Below are positions 48,484 through 61,061 of a stretch of DNA of 64,000 nucleotides, in pieces. The notes beneath the pieces are model-generated. The model was not told where the DNA came from and did no database searches. It was given only the letters and a program-made list of their open reading frames with translations. Source of the DNA: Papaver somniferum (Eukaryota; Streptophyta; Magnoliopsida; Ranunculales; Papaveraceae). How positions within the stretch are numbered: position 1 is the stretch's first letter; each line of letters opens with the position of its first letter. Both the position numbers and the translations under genes were made by a program. The DNA lies in NCBI RefSeq assembly GCF_003573695.1, contig NC_039359.1, positions 90,686,566-90,750,565 on the forward strand. The letters are read 5' to 3'.

Positions 48484-48651
48484 ATGGTGATGAGTAACAA
48501 CAATTATGAAGAAACAAGGTTACAGAGAATGAAAGAGAACAACAAGAGAATGGAAGAACTCAAACTCAACAGATGGGGTTTGGTTGATTTGGGTTTTGGT
48601 TCAAATCTGAATCAACGATGGTTTGTGTTTGAGCTAAGAGATGAAATTTAG
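48484..48651 (+). CDS. Short ORF with a YEExRxxRxxEN N-terminal motif
   Basis: An ATG at 48484 opens 55 codons starting MVMSNNNYEETRLQRMKENN and continuing KRMEELKLNRW. The pattern (Y-E-E-x-R-x-x-R-x-x-E-N-x-x-R-x-E-x-L) is common at the N-terminus of plant B3-domain and transposon-associated proteins. No domain follows, and the frame ends at 48651. It is a gene fragment or a small relic; function unknown. Confidence 0.3.
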   Translation: MVMSNNNYEETRLQRMKENNKRMEELKLNRWGLVDLGFGSNLNQRWFVFELRDEI

Positions 48652-51450
48652 GGTTTAATTACTGAGAATCGAGAGATCATTGAGAAGAATTAGGTGATGG
48701 GTTTTTGTGGTTGTTCTTCAAGGGTGAGATTTTTGTCATTTTCTTATGTTCTGATTAGATTCATTCAAAACCCATAACTGAATCGGGCTTTGAGTTGGAT
48801 TCAGTAAAAGGGTGTAGCTCAATTTTGAGTTTTATGTTACAGTTTTGTTCAATCTTTATGTATTTTCAATTGTAAGTTTTCAGAGTTAGTTTTCTTCTTT
48901 TATTTTCCCTTTTATTCGGATCTATTTAACTTCTTTGGTCATCACTGTTTCAATTTCTGATTAACTCATTGTTCGAATTACAGGTTTGAAGAAGATATTT
49001 GGACCGAGATAGAAAAATATGTAGACGAAAATGTATATTAATGCTTAAACCCTCTTGTCGTTGGTTTCGTCGTGTAATTTGGAAGAAGACAGTGTATGGA
49101 AATGCGCTTGTTTACGTGATCTTTAAGTTCCTCCGTTTTGCCAACAAGTCTCCTCTATATGGACCCAATTCTGTATTTGGTAAATTTGACTCCATCCCTT
49201 ACTTGTGTGTATGTAAGTTAATCGAAAAGTTAGTTTCTACTGAACTTTGTTGTTCTGGTTTTGTGGTTTTCATATGTGAGTCATTCTTATCAAGTGGTGC
49301 AGTTCTGAAGAGCTTAAGGGATTCAAGCATCAAATTTTTTTTGTCAGGTAATTGTGGTTTTTTTTTTTTGCCACTGATGATATTATATCATGTATTTTCG
49401 GTTGATATAGATTACTGAGGATTTAAGAAGCCTCTTATCTATCATGGTTTGGGTTGGGACCACATACTTGATGATGTTATATTGTTATGACAAGTTTATG
49501 GGTTCAGGATATGATTCTTTCGCTTCACATGATTCTTCATCATCGTCTTCAACTGATTCTGATAATGAAAATCTTGGTTTAATTTGAGAAATGATTTCAG
49601 TCGGTAATTTGAGATTTAGTTTTATGTTAGCTTTTCATATTGTTGATAGAGTTTTAGTTTTTTTCTATTTCTGGTTTGGTTATTACGTTTTTGGTATTTG
49701 TAGTCTTCAATTTGAAAAGATTTAGATCATTGGGTTGTTCAATCCTTCAGTTAGATGGATTTTTTAAGTTTGGGTTTGCCTTTATGTGTATTGTTATCGT
49801 GAAATTTACCTCCTTTACATTGTTGGTTTTCAGATTCATAGCTCGTGATGGAAAAAAGAAACTCAAGTGATCCTAAAAGTCTTGAAATTGGACTGATACC
49901 AAAGAAAGAAATGGATTCTTGTTGAAACCAAAGCAAGATGTGGTTTCTAAATCTGCTACTTGGATTGTCCATGAAAAACATCAGAAGTGAGTTTTCTCTT
50001 AATATGAATGAGATTTTTTTATATAGATGAATGCGATTGTTTTATATGTTGGTTCATTGTCTAAATCAGATTGGTTGTTTACACTGCTCACAACAGATGA
50101 CTTTATGATCAGTGGGGGACAATGTATGTCAACCTATACAACAGGTGAGATATACAATGTCCACTCATCATCAATTATGCAAGAAATTTCCCTGAAAGTA
50201 GTTTTTACATTTTATGATATGTTGTTGATGGTTTTGCTGACATTCATGGTTATATGTTTTCGTACAGGATCAATTTGACACCATATATTTGTCAGACAAT
50301 GATAGTTATGTTATGTACTCTCGCCCTCATTTTTTAGATCGTACGCCTTGTTTACTGTTTGGATCTCCTCCAAATTATTGTATGCAGTTCTATGTATATT
50401 CTTAAATAATATATCCATCTCATGATTATAATCATACGAATCACTTCCCTTATGCTACAGCCTAATCTCTCACGTTGCTTTTGATTCCTTTCGTGATGTT
50501 ATTAGAGTATGAGTACTCCGTCAAGATCCCAATGATGAATGATCATAAAGGAACTTAAAACACAAGAATGATGGCAGTATAAATCTCTTATTATGAGCTT
50601 GGTGCCACAAAGTCGAAAGAGTGTTCATCTTTTGTTTCAAAATTAAGGAAATTGTAATCATCATCTTTTAGAGAAATGATTAGTTTGTATTTTTAATCTT
50701 TTTGTTCCTGTAAAGATTGTCTTTTTTTAAGAAATGATGTAAATTGATCTATGCGATATAATAAAACTTGATTCAGTTTTTAATTTGGTTCATAATTTGT
50801 TTTAGTATCAATTTTAATTGTAATTTTAATTTCAATTTGGGAGTATCTAAATTGAAATCGACCGGATACTTCGGGCACCAGAACAACAGGTGTAGCCGGT
50901 AAAAAGTTTGGTATCTCAAAAATATAAGCAACCAACTTCAGGTGTTTCACTTGCTCTATTATTATGGTTGGTCTATCTATGAAGCGATCGGCGCGTTGGT
51001 TTATTTATGAAGTGATCAATGTTTCACTTGATGTATTTTGGTTGGTCTAGCTTTAAAGCGATCACTATTTTACTTGCTCTAGGAAGGTCGTTCTATCCAT
51101 GTAGCAATTAAGATAGAAGACGCTACATGATAGTTGCTTGATTACTAAAGAGATTGCTTAGCTTCTCTAGACTTGTTGAAATCCCACCTTTTGCAACTCC
51201 AGAGCGAGAGCCAAATTAAGTCGCTTTAAGGGATATAGCGACTCAATATGGGCTTTTCCAACCAAAAATGCCTGGTCGCTTAATCCACTTTTCTTGTAGT
51301 AATTGTCTTACATCTCATATCCCGTTCGGTGCTCAGCTCTCATAGACCTAACAGTCGTGCAATTGAAACTTAAAATTGATCGTTTAGCACTCGTTAGAGA
51401 TTATAAGCCTCTTCTCCGGTTACATACTTAAAACTTCGGTTACAAAACAT
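48652..51450. other. Mostly non-coding stretch
   Basis: T-rich with several unconvincing ORFs (the longest, 48999-49418, resembles no family). Between about 50940 and 51120 a degenerate repeat recurs three times (GTTGGTCTATC, GAAGCGATC and TTTCACTTG motifs). It ends near 51293 with TTTTCTTGTAGTAATT, which looks like one terminus of a CACTA-type MITE whose other end I could not find. Confidence 0.35.
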
Positions 51451-52611
51451 ATATAGGCCGGTTTTTTCAGGATGACAATCATAGGCCCGTTTTTATGAAA
51501 GTTACAAATCTAGGCCGGTTTTGACCGTTTTATTGAAAAACGGCTAACGATGGTTATCCACCTTTTTGGTACCGTTAGTATAAGATAAAAAGACTTATAA
51601 GTCCTTCAGCTCACATTTAAGTTCTTCAACTCAGTGAGTTTCTTTTGCTAACTCAGTTCATCGGCATATCTTCCAGAATCTTTTCTATCAGCATCAAAAA
51701 ACTGTGGCCATTACTGCAACAACAAGCAATCCAAAACAAACCCATCAAACCCTTCCCTCAAATCACCCACACTCTATAACCTACACCTGTTTGCAAATCC
51801 GTTGCAGCACCACCATCCTACCAACTCAACAACACAAACCCATGAATTCAACACACACGACCTTTCTATTCCGGATTCAGATCTCATCAAAACACTTGAA
51901 TCGGACAACACATGATCAATTCCATCATCTTCACAGCACCAGTACAAACCCTAGACTGTTATCAATTCGACCTAAATCCATGGAAGAAAATTTCATGTCT
52001 TAACCATGTTTTTCTCGATTTCACCAACCTTTATTTGCTTCTTGACCTCAGATTGTCTTACTCGATCGGCAAATACCCTTTTTCTTTAAATTCTTCTCCG
52101 CCACTTCTCAAATCGATGCATGCGATGGATGAAACATCAACAGAAGATGTTATTGTTGGTGCTTATGTTATGAAGAAGAGAGTGTAGCCGCTGATTACGT
52201 TGGATCTCATAGAGATGTGTTTTATAAGATGTGTGGACAAAATAAACACACGTGTAACTATCATTTTTGTCTAATCTAAGCCGTTGACTTTCATAGAGAT
52301 GGACACAGATGAGATCCACACTCAACCTTGCAACATGTGGCGACTTTCAATTTCATTTAATCTAAGCCGTTGTCCATTTCCGATATTTACACTAGTTTCA
52401 GATCAAACATCCTCCTCCGTACACATGTGTAAGGGTATAAGGGTAAAGTGTGCTTCATTAACTCATTTAATATGAGGAGAAATTGACCAAATTGACCGAG
52501 AAATTGACAAAAGTAACGGATTTGGATGGAAACATGAATGGAGGTTTAGATTTGCAAAGTTGAAAAAAACAGGCCTATGGTTGTCTTTCGTGTTGAAAAG
52601 TAGGCCTATAT
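51451..52611. mobile_element. Inverted-repeat element of about 1.16 kb
   Basis: The left arm (51451-51516) starts ATATAGGCC and contains CATAGGCC and ACAAATCTAGGCC. The right arm (52543-52611) read in reverse gives GATATAGGCC, CATAGGCC and GCAAATCTAAACC in the same order and spacing. The arms are about 65 bp and diverged. The interior holds no transposase, only scattered short ORFs. It is likely a non-autonomous DNA transposon. No convincing target duplication was found, so the superfamily is open. Confidence 0.5.
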
Positions 52612-52979
52612 CCGTTTATAATCCTAAAATTTTTCATCGACTAAAATAAGATGTAGGAATAAGAAAAATTGAAGTAGGGAGAGATTTAGCAACTTCTCCA
52701 CCACTCGACATTAACACTTCCCCAGAAGGCAACTCTTCCCACCCCACCTGCACCACACAAATTAATTATACAGCTAATTGCTAAGGAGTATATCTGGTAG
52801 GCAAGAATGCAGCAATTTTCAAACAATCATTCCTATCACCAACTCAAATTGTTATGGCAACATTATCTTTGGCCCCCAAATTTGCTGGAGCAATCGGCAC
52901 GAGAATGCCGATTTCTCCAGTTCACCCACAAACATACACAACAGCCACAAAAAACCAAAAGAACATAACTTCTGTAGGC

Positions 52980-53250
52980 CGGCATTTTCCGCTTGTGGTG
53001 TGGGTAAAGATCAACGCAGATTGAGCTTCCAAAGGAAACTCAGGATTTGCTAGGTTGGGTTTCATCATTCGGGACTACCAGAGTGTCCTCCTTTATATAT
53101 GTATCACCGGCGACAGCAAAGGCAAAACACGAATCCTCTTGGAATACCCACGAATCATCTTGGAATCTGACTCAAAGCAACTGGTGCACATCCTGAAAAG
53201 GGAAAAACACCTTGAAGTGCCAGATTTGAGCTAAACGGAAAACTAAAAGC
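52980..53250 (+). pseudogene. RNase H-like (RVT_3) domain fragment
   Basis: In shifting frames the plus strand reads VWVKINA and KGNSGFA, then GFIIRDYQ, and later RIILESDSKQLVHILKR. This is the order of the plant RVT_3/RNase H-like domain found in LINE-type polyproteins and in domesticated single-domain proteins. The first Asp motif is damaged (an in-frame stop where a D-G pair is expected), and at least one frameshift separates the halves. No reverse transcriptase lies upstream. It is a decayed relic. Confidence 0.6.
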
Positions 53251-54534
53251 AGCTTGGAAGGCTTATTTCGACGCTCTATAAGATGTGAATATCCATTCTC
53301 GGATAGAGGATTAAGTGTTTGCTAGATAGCCAATATAATGACCCAGATTAGCCGTGTTCTCTCCGTTTTGGCATGCACTAGAAGCTTAACAACTTCACGG
53401 AGGTCAGTTACAAATTGCATTTCAATCTCTCACCGGCGCCCTTCTTTCTACTTGGCGTCTCTTGGTCACCTGCCATATATCCTAGATACATGAAAACAGT
53501 ATTTTTTATAGTATGTAAAAGATCTCAAACACTAAATATTTATCATCAAATGGTTAGACCTTTTATCAACAAATGTTAGAGCCACTAAACTATATTTATC
53601 AATGCATAGGCAAACATAGCATCACATGTTACAAAGTTCCCCTAATCTATCTTCCAGCTGTTCACTGCATTCAAAGAAAATTAAAACATTTTCTGTATCA
53701 CGTAACTCGTCAAATGTGCATCCTACTTAATCATCTACCATCTACCAAAAACTCAAAACAAGTTTAATCAGATTCTTAGACACTCATATAAATACGAAAA
53801 CTCACCACTATGATTCCTCGTACCTTCTTTGTGTTCGTGATAAAGTCGCGATAATAGTTTGAATATCATACACTTTGGATGACCATCTTCAACTGTGGAT
53901 TCTGGACCACACTTGCTCCTTCGTTGGACAAATATATTAGTCCAACCACCCTGTTCTCACATTAACAACCCAAATTCATCCATAAACAAATGAAGAAGAA
54001 ACTGATGACGGAGTAAAAAGAAAGAACAAACATGTGGATTCGAGATCTTAATCTCTCAAGTAACTTCTCATGATCTTCTTCAATTATCATATCCATTATT
54101 TGTTTCTGCTTATGAACTCCTAATTTAGCTTAATTAAGGTATTGATTTTGACGACTGATTAAGAGATTTTTTCAGTCTTTACCGAGAAGAGAAGAAAGAA
54201 ATGAAACAAAGTAAAACTGGCGTCTCTTTATAAACACTAGTATAACACATAACACGCACATGCGATGCGCCTGCAAATGCATTCGAAAATAGATTAACTT
54301 TGCATTTAATAATTTTCTACCAATCAAATATTCATCTATCTACACACGGTTGTATGTTGTTTCTTCTACATGATATAGGTGCAGACACATCAAAATACAA
54401 AGAATAAATATAAATTTTCCTCCATAAGGTGGAAATACCCAACACCACCATGGATATAATTCAATATCCACAAACCTGCAAAATGAAACCCAGGTCTAGT
54501 AGTGGCTTGGGTCGTAAATGGCGAGAACACCGAC
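53251..54534. other. AT-rich non-coding stretch
   Basis: No supported gene. Short ORFs have no family resemblance. Confidence 0.4.
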
Positions 54535-54537
54535 AAT

Positions 54538-54852
54538 CACTACAAGAAATTTAATATATTACAACACCCAATGGTTATGGCATAAACCCTTACTAGTGTC
54601 GCGATAACCTATGTAGCAAGAAGTTTGTTGCTACACCCAATCTTTGTTGCTGCATCAAGATATTGTACTTTTTTGCCACATTTTTTTTCATATTATTACT
54701 ACAGTTGTGTGGCAAAAATTTCATTTTGCAGCAGTAAATTATAACTTTTAGCTGCAGCTGAAAAGTACTGTGACTAGAAATTTGCTTTTGCAACACCTAT
54801 ATTGATGGTGTGGCAATATATAGTGTAGCAATAACTAGATTTTCTTGTAGTG
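54538..54852. mobile_element. CACTA-type MITE with 3-bp TSD
   Basis: The left end is CACTACAAGAAATTT and the right end read in reverse is CACTACAAGAAAATC, a 12-bp perfect terminal repeat with the CACTA signature. The element is 315 bp and is flanked by AAT on both sides (54535-54537 and 54853-54855), the 3-bp duplication expected for this superfamily. There is no coding capacity. Confidence 0.88.
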
Positions 54853-54855
54853 AAT

Positions 54856-55444
54856 GTTTCGTCTGCTACATCAACTATGCTGATAGAAGCTTGGAACACA
54901 TTAGATCTTGGTTCCACAAATGTTAGCAATTCCCTTGCAGTAGAATGTGAACATCTTTGATTAATAAATTGTGTTGTTCATAATTTCATAGTATCAATTC
55001 ATCTCAAATTGTGCATTCAATCAACGAACATGTTTAAAATGGACTAAACAAAAAACAAATTTCAGGTAGCATTTTAGCGAGCATCACCATCAACTTATAT
55101 TATTGTGTCTCTAAACCTTCCCAAAACATAGATACCTAATCACAGAGCCAATAGAGAAATTGAATTGAATAAAACAAACATCACGCAATAAGGAACAAAA
55201 TTCAAACATCCACAATTTACGACAATGTTACAGTTTGTCAGAAACTCATAGGGCCACGATGCAATGAGATGCTAATCATTTACAAAAAAAAATTAAAACT
55301 TAATGGTGTGACGATTTCAGCAGGAAATTATAATGGAAGCCCTAAAATTAATGTAGTACGAACTTAAGCAAGTACAAAATTCATCATTCCAAGATAAATT
55401 AGGTTAAAGAGATGGCATCTTCTAATTGCTAACTATAATTTGGG
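54856..55444. other. AT-rich non-coding stretch
   Basis: Nothing recognised. Confidence 0.4.
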
Positions 55445-55690
55445 CTAGGGATGCATAACGGGTAGAGCGGGTAGGATATAGCCTATTTCGCCACCCTATC
55501 CGCTGAATGGCGGGTAAGAAAATTTTTACCCGTCACCCTATCCATCATTAAACGGGTAAAATTCTACCCACCCATCAAATAGCGGGTCGGGTAGGGTGGG
55601 TGGCGGATAAACCGGCTACACTTTTCTTGTACCATTGCTAATGGCGGGTAAGAAAAACTTTACCCGCCACCCTACTCGCCATTAGAGGAA
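55445..55690. repeat. Palindrome-rich MITE remnant (hAT-like CGGGTA repeats)
   Basis: Begins CTAGGGATG followed by many ACGGGTA/TACCCG motifs. At least two local hairpins are clear: GGGTAAGAAAATTTTTACCC near 55515 and GGCGGGTAA facing TTTACCCGCC near 55645. The pattern resembles non-autonomous hAT elements that start TAGGGATG. The matching CATCCCTA end is absent, so it is truncated. Confidence 0.45.
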
Positions 55691-56155
55691 GTCATTTCAC
55701 TCACCCCATCAGATGCAGTGATTACTGAATGAAGATTATGAATAGTAACTGCACTTTCAATGTTCACAATCACATGTATAAAAATCTATTTTTTTGCCAA
55801 GTCCAAACTTGATATCATCCCAGTCCTTGTCTACAAGGAAGCAACTGAACCCTCGAACATTTTACTGAGTCCTGTCTTGGACTTCACCACAAATGACATC
55901 ATCCCATCTCACCTAATGAAACAAATAAAGCACCGCTTAGTGTATGTAATCAGTGTAAAAAACTGATCTTTATGCGTAGCTTAGCACCAAATGAAACTAG
56001 ATCAACAAATTCCCATGCTTCTAGTTGAAAGACAAGCCTTAAATGAAACTATTGAGTGGGAAAAGAATGTAATCAACATATTATTCTGTTTTGTAAACAA
56101 ATATGGTATTTGCAGGTTTTCACAATTAAGTAAACAAATCTATAAGAAAATATAC

Positions 56156-56278
56156 CACGTGCTGATGCTCAGGATCTGCAGAAGCCAAAGCCGAGGCAAG
56201 TGTTTGCACTGATCCAGGTCGTTGTGCATCAACTGGAGACATCGGCATGCCAGCAACATCAGACGGGAATGGCATCAT
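56156..56278 (-). pseudogene. Polyadenylate-binding protein fragment, linker exon b
   Basis: Bounded by a CAG acceptor (right) and a GTATAT donor (left). It encodes 41 residues including MPMSPVDAQRPG and LASALASADPEHQ, the segment that precedes the C-terminal MLLE domain in plant PABPs. The MLLE domain itself is not found further left. It lies 224 bp downstream of linker exon a. Part of a fragment of a PABP gene, which in intact form binds mRNA poly(A) tails. Confidence 0.75.
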
Positions 56279-56502
56279 CTGCCCATGAAACCATGATGTA
56301 CCATAGATGGTTCATTCCGTCCATTTGAAATGCATCTATAAGAAACCATGATGTACTATTGGCATTATTATGCTGCTTCAACCTGCAATAAGCATAATCT
56401 CCAGAGTCAAAAGTAATAAACTTGGCGGTAAAAATTTCAGTAAATTAGAAGGCCTATAGGCTATAACAAGTTCTTATTACAGATGGAAGAAGACAACTAT
56501 AC

Positions 56503-56637
56503 CTGATGTTGTTGTTGCTGCATCTGCTGCTGTGGATTCCCAGCTCTCCTCGCACCCATTCTTTGTCCAGGCTGCCCTTGTCACTGGAGTGGGTATGGCA
56601 TCATAAAATTTGGGGTAACACCTGTATACTCATTGAA
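56503..56637 (-). pseudogene. Polyadenylate-binding protein fragment, linker exon a, with stop
   Basis: A 45-codon block between CAG and GTATAG. It reads TPNFMMPYPLQ, then a TGA, then QGQPGQRMGARRAGNPQQ and a Gln-rich tail. Plant PABPs have the same proline/glutamine linker with Arg at the stop position, so a CGA-to-TGA change is likely. The four RRMs that should lie upstream are absent. The splice sites still look intact. Confidence 0.8.
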
Positions 56638-57721
56638 CTGCACACTAAAAGTTAGACAATCAGATCTAGTTAAATGTACAATTACTCATCGAATCTATAC
56701 TAAATCAAACGTACAAAGTCTGTTAACAAATTCAAAAGACATACCTCAGGTATTTTAAATGACCTAATGCGCGACCCTGGAGACAAACAATGGAGAACTC
56801 AATTACTGTCAATCAAACCCATGTCAATCAACATCTCAATCCCTTATGTAAGGGCTCAATTCAATCAAACCCTAACTGCGTTGTTTAACTCTGTCAGTTC
56901 AAACCCATCTCTGTCATATCCATGACCTAAACTTCATCGAATCGACACCATCAGTTCACATATAACTAAATTGAAGAGAAACCCATCTTTCAGCACCACC
57001 TGTTTCTCCTCATCCATCAAACCACACCACCAGAAACATCAAAGCACCCATTTCAGTTCCTTATTTCCTTCTGAATTGAACAGCTACACCCCATTCTCTG
57101 AATCCACCAGCAACCTTCTCAAATCAACATTTACCTGGTGAGAATCAGCAAGTCCTGCAGATATACAATAACTAATAAGAACCGGTAAAGATTCATCCTG
57201 ATGAGGGCTTCCCTAATATTAAATATCAATGTATCATTATACATGTCTACAAGAAAGGGATTTAACTACCACTTCTCGAATATTGTACACTCCAATATAT
57301 ATCAAGTGTATATTAACTAAGTAAGTACATCAAAATAAGAATGAACTAAAAGCAAAATAAAAATGAAGAAGTGAGAAGTGAGAAGCTAACAAGAACGTCT
57401 TGGCCAACCCATGCATATGAGACATCTGCTTTGGTCGTTTTGGTGACCCAAATAAAACATAAAAGCTAGATTGGACATGAACTCATTGGAGTGCTCATTA
57501 AAGTCCACCAGCACTGCATGTGGACCCACAATACAGTGCATGATATCATTCTAATACAATAAGCCATCAGATATATGACCTGAACATATCCAAAGTTTAG
57601 AGGCAACCACGGCACAAGATGGTAATCATTAAGTTGCCTACTCTATTATAACATTAGATTCAAGTATCTAATACTTTACAAAATCATGTCAAAAAGAAAA
57701 AAAATAACAAGTATCGCATAC
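56638..57721. other. Stretch between the PABP and RSZ-like fragments
   Basis: A short minus-strand exon-like piece (about 56752-56785, between CAG and GTATG) is unassigned. Otherwise non-coding, with sequence resembling a UTR at 56800-57130. Confidence 0.35.
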
Positions 57722-57986
57722 CTGCGCCCGTAAGTTGGGCTCTTGCGGCGCCAAGGACTGAGACTTCGTCGCCTTCCACTTCCCATCCCTCTTGAACCAA
57801 TACGTAAGCGACATTCACGAGCAAAATGACCTGCTTCACCACACTCGTAACACTTTAGGCCATCACCTCCATCGCGTCCACGTCCACCTCCACTCCCACC
57901 ATCCCTGCCACCATGCCCACCACCATCCCTGCCTCCACCATTACCCTTGGAGTTATGAGAAAGCTCAACCCGCCAACCATTCTTCC
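57722..57986 (-). pseudogene. RSZ22-like SR splicing factor fragment (zinc-knuckle exon)
   Basis: A 265-bp block between a TGTCAG acceptor and a GTATGC donor. It encodes GKNGWRVELSHNS (the end of the RRM region in RSZ proteins), a Gly-rich spacer, a CCHC knuckle CYECGEAGHFARECR, then RLRIGSRGMGSGRRRS and the start of an RS region. RSZ22-type proteins are nuclear pre-mRNA splicing factors. All four zinc ligands are kept and the exon has no stop. However, the RRM-coding exons to the right and further RS exons to the left are not found, so I call a fragment. The two PABP exons lie on the same strand just downstream. Confidence 0.8.
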
Positions 57987-58474
57987 CTGACAAAAAAAAA
58001 ACATTTATGTTAGATCACCGCTAATGAAGATAAGTAAGACACAAGAAATAACTTCCACTCGTCCAAAATACAATGTCAACAGTAGAATACCAAATAAATA
58101 AGACATAAGCTACCATAATAGAAGAGGGTAATGACAAATGACAATGGCATCACTATAGAGTCTGAGAGCAGGATGAACCAAGCACAGAGGCCAACTGTGA
58201 CCCACACTCCAAGTGTATTTCAATGACAATGTGTAGCCAAGATACTTTTTGGTGAATACTTGAATAGCATAAATGCCAAAGCAAGTAATGAAAACACATA
58301 AAGGATCAAGCTTGCATGACGCTTAATAAAATGGAAAATTTCTTGTTTGGTCCTAGGCCCATATAGTTATTTATAGTAGGGTCCAACCAGATTTTTTTTT
58401 AATCCGGAGGTCCAAAATTAATTAAAACATGGAAATGTCCATAATGCCCATTATTACCAAACGTGTGTGTCTAC

Positions 58475-58662
58475 ACTGCTTACAAATTTGGGTACATATC
58501 TGGTACACTGCTTAAAAATTCGAGTACATATTTGCTACACTGCTTACAAATTTGAGTACATATCTGTCGCACTGCTTAGAAATCTGAGTACATATCTGTC
58601 GTACTGCTTACAGATCCGATTATATATCTGAATGCTTACAAATTCGAGTACATATTTGCTGC
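58475..58662. repeat. 32-bp tandem repeat, about six units
   Basis: ACTGCTTACAAATTTGGGTA and variants start at 58475, 58507, 58539, 58571 and 58603, each 32 bp apart. A sixth, shortened unit follows. The repeats lie just inside the left end of the MULE-like element. Confidence 0.88.
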
Positions 58663-58879
58663 AAGAAAGAGGAAAAATAATAAAATTGCCAAGAAAAAGA
58701 GCAAAGATTCGAAAGGATTAAGTAAACAATGATTGATTTTCTTGACTAGTATTAGTACTTTCAGTCTGGAAACTGAATTTGGTAGATACAAAGAGATTCT
58801 AGGTACATTATGCGCATGCTACGGTTGTAGGGGTCATATCTTCAATGGGCTTTACATGATAAGTTATCACCGCTGAGTT

Positions 58880-60967
58880 CCTTTTGCACTCAAACAACAT
58901 ACACTAGATGCAAATCAGTCCAGGCACAATTTTAAGTAGCAGCATTTCCTGTTCAATGACCAGCCTAGGCAAGCAAAAAAGGGTACACAGTAAATTATGT
59001 CAATGAAGAGTAGCAGGTTATGGATGAGAAGGAAACAAACGCAACAATCAAACATTTCAGGTATCTCATTACTGATTACCCTACAGTTTGACTATCGAAA
59101 TTGAAATCAGAGCCCATCACTAACAATATCAATCATAAGAGAGCTTACTGATGTTAATTTCAGTTCAAATTTGTTAAAAATAAGAGGAACAGATGGTAGA
59201 AATCTATGTATATAAGCCACTGAATAATACTGTGATAAAAGCAATCATTTTTGGTGTGCAGTTCCATTTCACCATCCCACATGTAACATCATCCAGTTGA
59301 ATTCCAATTCTTAATTGAATTCTTACACATAGCCCCTTGAGTAGTGTTATTAAAAGTAATAGTCATACGAAAGCTGAAAAACTGCTCAGGCCCTCAGGGT
59401 ACCACATCAAATGCTCTATCACTTATCCTAATGCTCCTTAACACTATGTCATGTCCGAAAAATTTCTTGGTGTAACGTCCTGACTTAGGGTTCTGCAATT
59501 AAAACGATTCCTGACAACACTTACTTTTTTTGCCATGGATAAAATGCTAATCAAACAACAGCAAAACCTATCACATTACAACCTAATCTAAAGCCAAGAG
59601 ACTCGACAAGCCAGCAATTATCTAGGGAAAAAAACTATAAGAAAGGATTCCAATAACAAAAACATTACCTATAACAAATGATAAGCAATCCTATCCATTA
59701 GGTACTGAGGAGACAATCTTAGCAATTCTTACAGAGTAAGGCTACACTGCCAAAGTGGCTGGCAGTATATGCTACTAAGGAAAATGTAGGCATGTGTAGT
59801 AGAATTAAACTTCATATGTGCATCTCAAAGAAAATAAATAATTTGAAAGGTTTTTCTCTTTGCAAATTAAACACAATTACCTATGGATATGCCCAAAAGA
59901 AAATAAAGTGAAACCCTTCAAAGTGCATAACTTTTGTTATGACCTTTCAAATACGTGAATAACAGTCCATATGAACACGACTTTGAGAACTCAAACGAGT
60001 ACTCTAAATATCTCCTTGAGAACCCATTTACTCTTTCTCTCTACTTTTTCCAATTGCATTAGTAACTATTTTGCACTCAACAGACACCTGAGTCAAAACC
60101 AGGACAAGCAACAATTTTCATAGCAGCTTCTATGACCAGCTTAGGCAACCAAAAGGAAAACCTCGTACATTATGTTAATGAAGAGTAGTAGGTGATGAAA
60201 TATAATGAAATGAATGCAACAATCAAACATTTCAGATATGTCATTACCCTAAAGTTCAACAATTGAAATTGAAACCAGAAAAGATGTCTAAGCAAAAATG
60301 GAAGAATCTGAAAGTAATATAGAACTGAGAGTGCAATACCCATCACCAATTGCATAAATCATAAAGAGCTTACTCAGCCTGCAGATATTCATTTCAATTT
60401 AAATTTGTTAAAAGAGGAGATTGTTAGAAGAAGAGGATCATGCAAAATTAGAAGAGGACTGCAGAATAATAAGAAGCTGCAGGCGTTCTTCATGTGATTT
60501 TAAGTTGTTTGCAAAATCAACAAATCAAAGAGGTATATAAGAGACAACTTACTGGCTACTGCAGTTCCATTTAACCAACCATCCCACATGTGACAGCATC
60601 TTTGAATTCCAATTATCAATCGACTTCTCCCAGCCCTTGAGTAGTGGTTCTATCAGAGAACTGAAAAATTGCTGCAAAGTTTTGAAAAATTGCTCAGGCT
60701 TCTACACCAAATGCTCTCTATCATTTGTCTTCAAGTTCCTTCTTAACATTATATCCTGTCTGAAAGTATGACTTAAGGATCTGCAAGTCAAATGATTCAT
60801 GATAACAATTAGACTTGTTTTTCCAAGAGAAAAGACTAACCAAAATGCATCACATAAGTGACAGAACAACCTAATTTTAATCTCAAGAGACTCCACAAGC
60901 CAGCAATTATCTGGATAACCAATCTATTAGAAATGATATCAATAACAAAATGATAACATTACCTATA
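58880..60967. repeat. Direct duplication of about 0.8 kb
   Basis: Segment 58880-59672 is repeated, diverged, at 60066-60967. Ordered matches include TTTTGCACTCAA, ATGACCAGC(C/T)TAGGCAA, CAACAATCAAACATTTCAG, CATCCCACATGT, CCTTGAGTAGTG, CAAGCCAGCAATTATCT and AACATTACCTAT. Indels are common. The spacer between copies is about 0.4 kb. Confidence 0.75.
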
Positions 60968-61061
60968 TTCAAACAAGTGAAACTCATCAATTGGAAAAAC
61001 TACCTTCACCTCATTAATAACATGACGAACTTCTTCAAAAACAATGACAAAAATCTGAATC

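Noticed and set aside
48999..49418. ORF of 139 codons after the CENP-O-like fragment
   Set aside because: Phe- and Cys-rich, no family resemblance, reads through a T run, and no splice context supports it.
57792..58013. His-rich ORF on the plus strand
   Set aside because: Antisense shadow of the Gly-rich, zinc-knuckle RSZ-like exon on the minus strand.
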